DNA of 64,000 nucleotides from Adineta ricciae (Eukaryota; Rotifera; Eurotatoria; Adinetida; Adinetidae): contig CAJNOJ010000340.1 of assembly GCA_905250025.1 (NCBI GenBank), positions 37,686-101,685 of the forward strand. Direction: 5' to 3'. This document shows, piece by piece, positions 10,001-18,423 of the stretch. Position numbers and translations under genes: made by a program. Below the pieces are notes generated by a model. The model did not search any database. It saw only the letters and a program-made list of their open reading frames with translations, and had not been told where the DNA came from. How positions within the stretch are numbered: position 1 is the stretch's first letter; every line of letters begins with the position of its first letter.

Positions 10001-11361
10001 TGATAATCTTTGATGCGTTGTTCGCATCGATGAATTCTTTCAGGTAAATCTCCGACATTCGAAATTTTATATTTTGACAGCCCGTCGTTTAATTTCTTTT
10101 GTAAATCATCATCTCCTTCTGCCTCGTTACTATTCGATTTCAGCTGAGAAATTTCTTCGAAAAGCTTCTGTAATGCCTTACATTTATTTAGATATTGTTT
10201 TTCTCTTTCTACATCACCAATTCTGTCTTCTTCTTCGAATTCTTTGATTCGTTCCTCAGATTTCGCAATTTTCTCTGATAATTTCGCTGGATCAGCGATC
10301 TTCAAATTCGCTAAATCAGTCGCGAATTGTTGTTCTAACCGATTCAATTTCGATTGCTGATTTTGTCCACTCATCGTTTTTAGATTTTCAATATCTTCCG
10401 CGAGTTTCTGTAATCTCTTGAGCTCATTTAAACGCGTCGCTTCGTTTTTTGCTTCATCTGCTCTCTCTTCCTCTTGATATTCTTTAATTCGTGCTTCTGA
10501 TCGTGCTATTCGTTCTGGCAAAACTTTCACATCAGTTATTTTCAATCTACTAAGGCCATCCGCTAATTGATGTTCGAAATCAGATTCTGAATGATTTGCT
10601 TTCATACGTTCGATTTTCTCAGCAATTTCTGCTAATATTTCGCATTCTTTTAAGTAATTTATTTCCTTTCCTGCATCATCCATTCTTTCTGTTTCGCGAT
10701 ATTCTTCAATTCGAGTTTTCATCTTCAGAATTCTGTCTGACAATATGTTTACATCAGATATTTTGAATTTCGTTAATCCACTTTTTAGTCTTTTCTCAAG
10801 TTCAGATAAATTCTTTTGATTACCTTCACACGATGTTGTCGAAGCTTCTTCATTCGTAGAAGATAAACTGAAGGTACTTGCTTGAGACGAATGTGATTTT
10901 TGCACTGCATTCAATAGATTGGTTACAGTTAACATTCCGCTTCGGGCTTGGTCTTCGTGCTTTGACATCTTCTTCGAACGTAAAACATTTTTTGGAAAGA
11001 TTTTCATGAATTTATTCTGTAATTCATCTGGAACAGTATCACTACCGACAAGTGGATCAATGAATTTCGATTGTTCTATTTGCCCCGCCGAATTCCACTC
11101 GAGCAAAATCCCAGCCCAATGATCAATATTGATTAGATAAGGAATAAGAATGATACGTTGACCACTGTGACATTTATGAGCCTCTAGAAATCTTTCTTCA
11201 ATTTGGCCATCGGCAGTCTCCAAAGCAGTTTTTAGGACGTGTACAGGAACCGGTAAATTATCGGGAGATTGTCGACGTATTTCATCCAGTTGTGTGGATA
11301 TTTCATCGTATATATCAGGCTTTTCATGTGATTGGCTTGATCCGAGTAGAAAGGGTTCCAT
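4042..11361 (-). CDS. Giant repeat-GTPase protein with degenerate C48-like peptidase domain
   Basis: A 2439-residue open frame from the first ATG (11361); an in-frame TGA lies about 30 bases upstream. Residues here are numbered from the TTG at 11379. Residues 20-160 resemble a Ulp1/C48-type cysteine peptidase with His87-Trp88, Asp108 and Gln144, but Ser147 stands where the family has the catalytic Cys. Residues 194-571 are five helical repeats. Residues 722-900 form a P-loop GTPase: GETGTGKST (728-736, G1), DAPGFGDT (812-819, G3) and FTKYP as a possible G4. The remaining 1500 residues are almost wholly predicted helix, rich in Glu/Lys/Gln, as in dynamin-like or very large GTPases. No introns are needed. 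The frame stops at TAA 4042 and continues in phase into the SecA part. Function is unknown; a membrane- or scaffold-remodelling or immune-type GTPase role is inference. A close paralogue copy lies at 20937-25842 and a diverged one at 13360-18423. Confidence 0.85.
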   Translation of the reverse strand: MEPFLLGSSQSHEKPDIYDEISTQLDEIRRQSPDNLPVPVHVLKTALETADGQIEERFLEAHKCHSGQRIILIPYLINIDHWAGILLEWNSAGQIEQSKFIDPLVGSDTVPDELQNKFMKIFPKNVLRSKKMSKHEDQARSGMLTVTNLLNAVQKSHSSQASTFSLSSTNEEASTTSCEGNQKNLSELEKRLKSGLTKFKISDVNILSDRILKMKTRIEEYRETERMDDAGKEINYLKECEILAEIAEKIERMKANHSESDFEHQLADGLSRLKITDVKVLPERIARSEARIKEYQEEERADEAKNEATRLNELKRLQKLAEDIENLKTMSGQNQQSKLNRLEQQFATDLANLKIADPAKLSEKIAKSEERIKEFEEEDRIGDVEREKQYLNKCKALQKLFEEISQLKSNSNEAEGDDDLQKKLNDGLSKYKISNVGDLPERIHRCEQRIKDYQEEGHLEEAENENNRLTELKKLQKLADDLNKSKEEETDESKLRKLEEKLAKGLAQLKVPNVSVLIEKIQRSKQRISEFEEEDRIDEVEIEKVYLKNLEDLNQLADEITNLKSNSSKKPADDMPKPSLVAPDVENIPAPTTEQSVEKQRFNSRDMYPCAEKTIVEFLEYFQEKNLEGAHVKLDRKFINERFKQLQKQIEKQELFSKKIQENLQDLQRYTRSHDNPLILRCLTEILSQIRPLNVREIERLVDKAKDAAKLIAGKDIILLVGETGTGKSTTIQFLSGSKMKKTKVEVEPGRFLEHITIDGPIKNHDLINVTNSALSRSETRYIAPVTIPLRDIYGSHESGEIILCDAPGFGDTAGPEVDIANGVGVIEALKDCKTVKILALSSYKSLGDRGQGIQKLAHHLINMIQDIQERLGAICYAFTKYPSSVDINALLSDIKISKVDKDPLLQSDSTFVAVLKDMINKTRVDAEILDPLSGDPKSLIKKLRQLRGIKHLDEVFRFSISTETQSCISDQVQQDNSNIKCALKHRDIDLALYCLDKLKSLKDLIDLNTIRDSYEDAIRSVKETLTNFCSERTKTFHRSLVSQDGMKDEDIQEYKYSIEFIQKCQKLQKHFDEEIFSSELFVQNMINEIQERKKVLLEEQLSSHLIGIFFNNVFLLKNSFEQIQPLYKQICEYFQQEFQKLTNTTDELIRANQFDQIANVILQITKCLPTLNKHLNGLVEKKYRQTIQLLVESLKNILEKCQLVLAKPRLSENELEFVKNSVVTLGSVKRNAALQDRLSTYNEMFKKSENLNGIYNSLIEKIVEYFNEINNRIDQLFKNHGDRALEDTETLISDLDAIRTIPEIDSKTAGIYHQTVNFVRSQMNQIQQEVEDLLNSLESQKGTPNYVKIARLLSRMNNAKWMNRTCPGSYDRARKRITDELTEYFHDLEDRLMKLDLTMKHPENIPFAQEIFDKLDSLSIFDRILPELKHKKDSMIKSFLESVQANFDQMQKIFQLQDKRIYEAKQELIRLEQIEQGWVDLHPANVLLRQNNFSDFNKLEKEIKELENNRDKEIQHQNQRKANIEDKLTKCKEEEKSNFENRLAIQADTIQDSENKYKNLLEPLLSIKTQYESLIITHNTLTEEQSKYLQRRNVANIQILTQTIDEKKKIVSQHQSDQQTFHFDHFNAATADIALVYTRNCEKIRNICFKQMASETHRILLKYITEYGICLQKDIERIFKSILENNSCDSENLETRLEDLVALREYKNVFESIEGNKKVETWRRKFGEQYQISSTRIENYKTSGSYEDLHKELIVVQHLSRVDNFCSGTFLTQGFGALYRTNQIETSKQSKQTYENVLQFIKDENYAAIDNVMDDFDEKTANPRNMRAIKRDLQRSLDDLMKNTLKIANKLNVSDDFVTMTQCQIEKIIANFEKLRTVRRSKLLTLIDGEETKTDLNEFEKKLTDCLSKNLSQSIENIEKLLDSNDVFEVELSIEKFDLIRREFDQLLNLESIDPKLKEIKGKLDNLDQLILEQNDYLKDIQQYPIHSPKDLVLKLQKAPERLKTKYDKIIRRIIAQIKQNFQSMIDNVDKEPIEKRVELIKPLFDALDFLPDDLQTYFKTEVTQLKDKVIEENRTYKRELENFLKSEKINDDTIRRLNRFAEIYESRKQDELLTILHSGVSNKLDHYWNLVQQSFEKEEIQLGLENIPIILKFHLYAPNIPVSERYLKLVSDLLSGKILLYSKALSDVFSLNKLESVDKALQNLILCLDFVHSYSPQINDFIPEKTFTNTSLSLNKLSTDWQVLVDNFNTALKAMNISVIKELLHTASSINQVLKKFHCCACEHSMMKSFLIQMKQIPEHNKLMKSFQEEIRLSALVFQEDLISDRTERFEADREQFFSKLSATLKVFQLIEKEFSNKFASIFVFEQIEKDLKMKVEKIKEKLVSSSNQTSPTSADADQFRLYYNHLLSIEKHLQYSDLQIRQTLELAEKSILRQVD
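9667..10800 (-). repeat. Five tandem helical repeats of about 75-80 residues within the giant GTPase
   Basis: Each unit follows the plan LE-x-[KR/Q]-L...GL..[FLY]KI.[DN]V..L.[DE][RK]I..[SC]E.RI.E[YF]-EE-DR.....E...L..L..L..[IL]..LK. Units start near residues 194, 268, 348, 427 and 505, a spacing of 74-80. They look like two-helix coiled-coil units with a conserved K[IV].[DN] turn. The paralogue at 13360 has two such units and the copy at 20937-25842 shows at least three before its end is cut. The unit count therefore varies between family members, as expected if units are gained and lost by unequal exchange. Confidence 0.85.
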
Positions 11362-11379
11362 CAGTTGATTGTGTCGCAA

Positions 11380-13359
11380 GAATATTTGTGATCAGCAACA
11401 CAGTTGCGAGTGAAAATTGCTGCAGAAGTTCGCTAAAATGAAAACAAAATATTGAAAAGATCTATGCTGGAAGCGTACTAATAAGGGTGACGGTAAGATG
11501 TTGAATTTTATGAACGTAGTGCGCGGACTTGAAAACAAATTGATGATGGTAGCTGTTTAGCACTTACCAAGATACCAAACAATTATGCCAGTAAAAGATT
11601 TCAGAAGTATAGAAGTGTATAATTGCAACTGTATAGATTATCTAAAACAATGTAAATGAAATTCTACATGGAAAGGTTCAAACGATAGCTTAATCACATA
11701 TTTCAAGTACAAGAATGCTATACAACATGATTATAATAATGGAGAGAAACCCCATTTATGAATCCATCGAAAGTTTTGCTTTTAGAAACGCATCCAAATG
11801 AAAACCCTGGCGTATGACTAAAGTATTGTTCTCTATCATCGTTTTGAAACTAGCACCACTTAAAAGTTAAGTAGCCAGAGAAAATCCACAGGATACCTAG
11901 CCTCTCCCCATTTACCAACCATTTCAACGTTAGTTACAAAAAAAAATCAATCTTCTCATATCATAATTTCCAGCTCAATTATCATCTGTCGATATCAACG
12001 AGTATAATAACAATACTATCCTATAGAAATTCACTGGATCCTAAAAATATCTTTAGAATTCATTACTATCACCAGATAAAATTTAACAATCTAGAGAACT
12101 AAAAAGCCTGAAACATCAAAAATAAAACTTCCTTTCATGGTGGCAACGATGCGCAAACTATCACCAATATAAAAATAATGTTTTACATTTACGTCAACAC
12201 TACCGCTCAATAGTCTTAACACGACTTAAAACGACGTCTTCCATCAAGATATTTTTCTGTTCGCGGAGTCGACTCTGATCGATACGAAATCAAATTCGAA
12301 ATGAAAAGGAGCTGTTTCAAAGGACGATAATTCATTATAGGAGAGACATTCTCTCTTCAATCACATTTGGTGACAGATGTCTATACACATATAACAGAAA
12401 ATTTCATCAATTTTTTTGTCAAATAATTTTTCCATTCGCAAAATTTGCCCAAAACGATGCAGAATCGAATTCTGAATGAAATGCAGCTGTGTCAAGGACG
12501 GCAATTCATTCTAGAGAAAGGCATTATCTCCTTAATCACATTTGGTGACAGATGCGTGTACACGTATGAAAAAATGCGATCGTATTTTTCGTCAAACGAA
12601 TTCCCGTCCTCCGAAACAGCTTCATTCCATCTAGAATGTGATTTTGCATCGTTTTGGGTAGATTCCGTGGAAGAAAAATGTTTTCCATGTCGATTTTAGA
12701 TTTGCATTTTTCAGCAGAAGCATGGATCATAGGTGTTTTGTCTTCCTGGTGAATTAAGGTTGGAACTGCATTTCATTTCGCGTTTGGATTATGTAGTTTT
12801 GTTGTTGATTCCTGATATAGGATGGGGGAAGAAATTTTTGTTAGCATAAGACAAAGATATTATGAGTTTTTCATACGGTTGTTGGTACATGAGGAATGCG
12901 GAGTGTAGGATTAAATAATAGTATGAGACATCTTGTTTTATTTATTGAAATGATTTTGGTTACTGAGGAAGTCCTAAGCCAATTTATGGTCGTTTCTTCA
13001 TTTTCAATTTCTGATTGGTTAATTTTACGCTTTACATTGATTCCCAACATCATCAATCTTAAACCAAAATGGTCACCTCAACGAGCTCCTTCTACTGATA
13101 TAATACTCATAGAGATTTACTGCACAGATAAAAATGTTCTCATTCGACACCTTGCCCGTCCCTATTCTTTATATTAATTAAAAAATGGTTCTATACTTAT
13201 TTGATATGATTTAGGGTACAATTCAACTTTTATTTAGGCTCTAAAATCCCAAAATACAGATATTAAAGACGCGACAACTATTTGATTCGAGCGGTTTATC
13301 ATCATCTATTACTAATTTAATTAATATCAGATCAATCTGCGATATCAATTATTATAAAG
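11380..13359. other. Divergent intergenic region between two GTPase paralogues
   Basis: About 2 kb between the start of the minus-strand giant gene and the plus-strand paralogue, so it must hold both promoters if the genes share the space. It is AT-rich with no convincing exon. The short open frames at 12445-12730 on both strands are produced by the repeat described separately. No clear TATA box or conserved site can be supported by eye. Confidence 0.5.
12281..12662. repeat. Diverged direct and inverted repeat, foldback-like
   Basis: A unit at 12281-12400 is repeated in the same direction at about 12457-12575. Shared marks are the GAGCTGTTTCAAAGGACG / CAGCTGTGTCAAGGACGG stretch and the identical ATCACATTTGGTGACAGATG. 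A third, partial copy is inverted at about 12595-12660: reversed, it reads ACCCAAAACGATGCAAAATC, matching GCCCAAAACGATGCAGAATC at 12446. Because of this, both strands translate to similar peptides beginning PKTMQN. The arms of about 65 bases enclose about 85 bases. It may be a degenerate foldback or MITE-like element; no flanking target duplication was identified. Confidence 0.65.
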
Positions 13360-16300
13360 ATGGAATCAAATAGGATCGCAGTTGTACATGAAAAAGAGAA
13401 TGCGTTTACGAGACAACATGAAGATATTTCAACGCGAGTTGCAGTATTTAATGAAAGTGAGAAATCAGTCGACTTGCTTGGATTGGAAAATCGCTTAAGA
13501 GTTGGCTTAAATTCATGTAAGATCAGAGATATATCTCACTTATCGGAGAGAATAAAGAGAACGGAAATTCGGATACAGCAGTATATCGACGAGACTCGAA
13601 ATGATGAAGCTGAAAAAGAGATCGAATACCTCAATGAATTAAGGCAGTTAGAAATGCTACGCGATCAAATTGTTTTCCAATCAATTGCATATCTTTCGAA
13701 AAATATCGATGCATTAGACACGAAAGAATTAGAAACTCGATTAAAATATGGTTTGGAAAGATGTAAAATTCAAGATATAAATCAAATAGAAGAAAGAATT
13801 CAGCGGACAGAGGAACGTATCGAATCGTATCAACATGAAGATCGACTCGATGCAATCGAACAAGAAATGAAATATTTACATAATTTACAATTCACTCAAA
13901 TCATTCTCAAAGAAATCTTTCGTCGACAATCCGTTGAAAACAATGACGAAGACAAATCCGAACGAATAGAATTAAACGACTTAATTGACGAATTAAATGA
14001 AATACCTGAATGTGCAGAGAGAACTCTTATGGAATTATTAAATGAGAAGACAAATCAAACAACATCGAATTCAATTCATTCGAAACTAAATCAATTAGAA
14101 AAGCAACTTCAATTTGAGAATTTATTTTCTGAGCAAATCGAAAGGAAATTCCAAGAGATCAATCGAACCATCGATAATCAAGATTGTTCCTTTTCTCTTT
14201 ACAATTTGAACCAACTTTTCAAACTTATTCGACCATTAAATCTTCGTCAAATTCACCGATATGTCAAACGATTCGAACAAACCGCTGCTTCAGTTCATAG
14301 CAAAGAGGTCATTCTCTTAGTCGGTGCGACAGGATGTGGAAAATCCACGACTGCTCAATTTCTGACCGGTGCAAAAATGAAACGAACACAAGTCGAAATT
14401 TGTCCAGGAAAATTTCTTGAACATATCACAATCGACGGACCAATAAGAAATCCCGGATTAATCGATGTGAAAAGTAGTCCACTGAGTAAATCTGAAACAC
14501 GATTTGTAATTCCAATTTCAATTCCTTTGAAAGATATTTTTGGTGTTCATGAAACAAGTGAAATCATTGTTTGCGACGCACCTGGTTTTAGTGACACACA
14601 AAGTGGGGAGATTGATATTGCCAATTGTCTCGGAACCATCAAAGTTCTTAAACGATGTAAATCTGTGAAAATCTTCGCTTTATCGAGTTATCGAAGCTTA
14701 GGAGATCGAGGTCAAGGTATTCAACAATTAATCGATTTTTTATCCAATATGATTCAAGGAATTGATCATCGTCTCAATTCAATCTTATTCGGATTTACGA
14801 AATATCCATTAGATATTGATATTCATGCAATGTTAACTGAAATGATGAAAAATTCAAATCAAAGATTTGTCTCCGTTTTGAATTATATGACTCAGAATGA
14901 TCCGATCAGAATTGACCCCCTCAATGGAAATCTCAAAGATATTATTGAAAATTTACAAAAACTTCGAGGTATTTCTTATCCGGATGAAGTTCTGCAAATT
15001 TCTCTCGCTCAGCAAACTCGAGTGGTCATAAAAAATCAAATCTCTCGATACAAATCGCACATTGGTTATGCATTAAGAACAGAAAATCTCTCACTTTTAA
15101 CGTTTTATTTCAATCGATTTCAAAGTTTATCGAAATTAATTGGAGAAATGTTCATCGAAGAAGATTTGTTCAAGTTAATCAAAGAAAACCATCAAGACAA
15201 TTCCAAGAGAATCATCGAGAAGTTGAAACAGTTTTTGAAAATGGATCACAAATTAACCGATAAAGATATCGAACAACTAGAGAAAACATCGATATTTCTT
15301 CGACAAATGACAAAGCATTTTCAATTCAATGATTTATTCTCCGAAGGTCTCCATTTACCGTTGAAAGATTACGACTTATCTCATCCAAGAGTCGGAGTTT
15401 TTCTCGACAACCTTTCTTTCCTTCAAAGGTGTTTTCCGGAATTGGAAAGTGTTTACCTGAAGTATTGTCGAGATCTCTCCGAAGTATTTCAAGTGAAATT
15501 TGGTCAATCGCTTGATGAAACGATTCCCAATCATCAATTGAGTGAAATTCTCGATAAAATTTCTCAATTAATTCCAAGTTTAAATGAACATTTGGACAAA
15601 CGAGTTGAGAAGAAATATTCGGAAATGGTGGAAACGGTTCTTCAACATTTTCAAAAGATTTCCGATCGATCGAAATCAGTTTTATTTAAAATAAATCTAA
15701 ATGAAAATGATCTGAAATCAATTGAAAATGATTTATCGGCATTAAAATCTGCAAAAGAGACAAAATTATTCGAAAAACATTTGAACATAAGTTTCAATGA
15801 CATTTTCAGCGAATTTATGGGAAATTTGCTCAAATTTACCGAAGAAATTCCTTTGAAAGTCAAAGAACACTTAGATAAACACGGTTTCAATTTGATTCAG
15901 CACTTAATTGAACAATTTCGATTAATCCGAACATTGTCTGACATTGAAGAACGGACAAATCGAAGTTTCTACGGAATGATCGATTCAATTTGTGTTTTCC
16001 TTCGAAAACTACGAGGAGAAATCCAAGAACTTATTCACGAGCTCGATGTTTCTCCCAAATCCAATCAAATCCGCAAACTCACCAATTTATTATCACAACT
16101 GAAACAATTCCAATGGATTGATGAATTCTCTCCGAAACTTGTCGAGAAAATTCTCGAAGACATTCAAAAGGAATTTTTCGAACAGATGGAAACCTTGGAA
16201 TGGAAACTAAAAAAGCTAAATCTCGATTTTCACCACCCGGACAACGTTCGTTTAGCCAATGAAATTCTTCAAAAGCTCTATTCGTTGAAAGATCTTCATC

Positions 16301-18423
16301 GTTTTCTTCCTCAGCTTAAAATCTGTGAAGAACGAATCAACAACGAATTGTACGAATCAATCAAAGCAATTTTCGACTCAATTCCACAGAAATTCAATTT
16401 ACAAGAGAGAAAAGTTGACAATCTAAGAGCTGAATTGAACCATTTGAAAGAGTTGCAACAACAATATGAAAGTTTCTGTCCGTCGATTGTTTATTTGAAA
16501 GAATTGGGCTATTCGAACATTGATCAAGTGAAAAATGAAATTGAACGAAGTGAAAAAGAATTTGAAAAACAAAATGAAGAATATCTTTGTGAGAAAAATC
16601 AATTAGACAAGCAAATTAATGAACTTGAATTAATTATTCAATCGTATGGAAAATCAATTCTTTTCAACGTCTCGAAAAAGATCTTCGGAAAAATTTTTAA
16701 TAAGCTAACAAATCCATTGCAACAAAACGAAATTTTAAAACAAAATGGATGTTCGGATATTAATCAAGTTAAAGACAAAATGGAAAAGTGTCAAAACGAT
16801 TTAGAGAAAATTCATCAAAGTCATCTGACAAATGAAAATAATCTCCAGAGAAATTTAACAAATCTTCAGTCCATTCAAAGTCATTATTCAAAACTAATTG
16901 AAGAACATCAGGAAGATATTAACAAAGGAAATCTCTTTCTCATTGAAAATTCCTTTGAGAATTATGAAGATTTGTTAAAGAAAATCGAAGAAATTACCAA
17001 CGATCTTAATGATTTTATTCGATTGAAACAATATTTTTATTTTCACGATGAATTTGATGCATCGGAGATGAATTTCATCTTCATTTATCTTAATCAATTC
17101 GACGATTTCATCGATCCATCTATTCGAAAATTAGCGAATGAGATGAATGAAGGTTTGAAAGCTTATCTTCGTGAATATGTGAATTTTGTCGAAAAAGAAA
17201 TCGAACGACATTTTAATTATTTAATCAAATCAAGAACAAATGAATCTTTGAAAGAAAACTTTCAAAAATATTTATTCGGTTTACTTTCATTGAAGAAATT
17301 TGAAATTCTTTTCAAATATTCGAATGGAGAAAAGAAATTGAAATCTTTTCAAAAGAAATTCGTGAATTTTCATCATTCGATTATCAATGAAATTGAAGAA
17401 GATAAAATCAATGAGAATTATGAAGATTTCAAAGACAAATTATTTCATCTTCAATCGTTCATTTGTTTAGATGAATTTTTCATCGAATTGAACGAAAATG
17501 ATCGATTTGAAAAATCTTTTCGAAAATACCAAGAAGATTTTCGTCAAATCTCCAAAGAATTCTATCAATTAGTCTTAGATTCAATTTCCAAACACGATTT
17601 TCCTTTGATTAACTCGAAACTTTCATACATGATCGAAGTCTTCGCCAATAAGAGATTTGTTTCGCATCTGAAAACGAACTTGGAAACCAATCTCGAACTT
17701 TTGATCAAGAATACGAAACAATTTGCCAATTCGCTTCACGAAAATCTTCAATATAAACAAGAAAATGAAAATCTTTTTCGGAAACTCGTAGCAAATCTTG
17801 ATCAACTGCGAATTGTTCGTCGACAAACGAACATTTTGAATTTTATTGAAAAACCTCTGAAAATTTCATTGGAAAATTTATCCAATGAAATTGAAGAAAT
17901 TTTAAGAAAAAAACTTGTAAATCTTCTTCAATCAATTGAGAATTATTTCAAACAAAATGATTTTGTTTTCATCGAAAAAACAATCGAATATGTGAATTAT
18001 TTCTTAAATCAATTTCAAGATTATTTTTCATTTAAATCAACCGAACATCAAATCAATGAAATGAAGACAAGAATTTCTCAATTACCCAAAGAAATTCTTG
18101 AACAATATGATTTTGCCGATTTGAATAAATATCTGAACGATTCACCAAAATATCTTTGTCAACAATTGGAAGTTGTTTCATCGAATGGTTATACAAAATA
18201 TTCTGATGTTTATCGAAAGATTTTGGAGAAAATTCGAACGAATTTCTTATCGGAAATTAACAATGTCAAAGACAACCGAGTTTTGAATCGATCAAGTAAA
18301 ATGCAATTGATTAGAGATGCTTATCATTCTTTGCCAGACGATCTGCAAACTTTTTTTCAATCTGATATTGAAGAAATTAATCAACTGATTAGAAAAGAAG
18401 TTCGCATATCCGATTTCGATTAG
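13360..18423 (+). CDS. Large coiled-coil repeat GTPase, intact short paralogue
   Basis: A single-exon protein of 1687 residues starting at ATG 13360. It has two helical repeats (about residues 42-106 and 123-188) of the kind seen five times in the minus-strand giant gene. A P-loop GTPase follows, with GATGCGKST at 322-330 and DAPGFSDT at 406-413, and the intervening [13 protein letters not shown] block is shared with the paralogue. The rest is long helix rich in Lys, Glu, Gln and Asn. It lacks the peptidase-like start and the SecA-VWA tail. Its end matches only the point about four fifths along the 2445-residue paralogue, and what follows the TAG does not resemble the missing part. The frame is clean, so this copy is probably functional. 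It stands head to head with the giant gene. The biochemical role is unknown. Confidence 0.88.
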   Translation: MESNRIAVVHEKENAFTRQHEDISTRVAVFNESEKSVDLLGLENRLRVGLNSCKIRDISHLSERIKRTEIRIQQYIDETRNDEAEKEIEYLNELRQLEMLRDQIVFQSIAYLSKNIDALDTKELETRLKYGLERCKIQDINQIEERIQRTEERIESYQHEDRLDAIEQEMKYLHNLQFTQIILKEIFRRQSVENNDEDKSERIELNDLIDELNEIPECAERTLMELLNEKTNQTTSNSIHSKLNQLEKQLQFENLFSEQIERKFQEINRTIDNQDCSFSLYNLNQLFKLIRPLNLRQIHRYVKRFEQTAASVHSKEVILLVGATGCGKSTTAQFLTGAKMKRTQVEICPGKFLEHITIDGPIRNPGLIDVKSSPLSKSETRFVIPISIPLKDIFGVHETSEIIVCDAPGFSDTQSGEIDIANCLGTIKVLKRCKSVKIFALSSYRSLGDRGQGIQQLIDFLSNMIQGIDHRLNSILFGFTKYPLDIDIHAMLTEMMKNSNQRFVSVLNYMTQNDPIRIDPLNGNLKDIIENLQKLRGISYPDEVLQISLAQQTRVVIKNQISRYKSHIGYALRTENLSLLTFYFNRFQSLSKLIGEMFIEEDLFKLIKENHQDNSKRIIEKLKQFLKMDHKLTDKDIEQLEKTSIFLRQMTKHFQFNDLFSEGLHLPLKDYDLSHPRVGVFLDNLSFLQRCFPELESVYLKYCRDLSEVFQVKFGQSLDETIPNHQLSEILDKISQLIPSLNEHLDKRVEKKYSEMVETVLQHFQKISDRSKSVLFKINLNENDLKSIENDLSALKSAKETKLFEKHLNISFNDIFSEFMGNLLKFTEEIPLKVKEHLDKHGFNLIQHLIEQFRLIRTLSDIEERTNRSFYGMIDSICVFLRKLRGEIQELIHELDVSPKSNQIRKLTNLLSQLKQFQWIDEFSPKLVEKILEDIQKEFFEQMETLEWKLKKLNLDFHHPDNVRLANEILQKLYSLKDLHRFLPQLKICEERINNELYESIKAIFDSIPQKFNLQERKVDNLRAELNHLKELQQQYESFCPSIVYLKELGYSNIDQVKNEIERSEKEFEKQNEEYLCEKNQLDKQINELELIIQSYGKSILFNVSKKIFGKIFNKLTNPLQQNEILKQNGCSDINQVKDKMEKCQNDLEKIHQSHLTNENNLQRNLTNLQSIQSHYSKLIEEHQEDINKGNLFLIENSFENYEDLLKKIEEITNDLNDFIRLKQYFYFHDEFDASEMNFIFIYLNQFDDFIDPSIRKLANEMNEGLKAYLREYVNFVEKEIERHFNYLIKSRTNESLKENFQKYLFGLLSLKKFEILFKYSNGEKKLKSFQKKFVNFHHSIINEIEEDKINENYEDFKDKLFHLQSFICLDEFFIELNENDRFEKSFRKYQEDFRQISKEFYQLVLDSISKHDFPLINSKLSYMIEVFANKRFVSHLKTNLETNLELLIKNTKQFANSLHENLQYKQENENLFRKLVANLDQLRIVRRQTNILNFIEKPLKISLENLSNEIEEILRKKLVNLLQSIENYFKQNDFVFIEKTIEYVNYFLNQFQDYFSFKSTEHQINEMKTRISQLPKEILEQYDFADLNKYLNDSPKYLCQQLEVVSSNGYTKYSDVYRKILEKIRTNFLSEINNVKDNRVLNRSSKMQLIRDAYHSLPDDLQTFFQSDIEEINQLIRKEVRISDFD

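Noticed and set aside
12445-12730. Two small overlapping genes on opposite strands
   Set aside because: Their similar peptides come from the inverted repeat, not from coding constraint.
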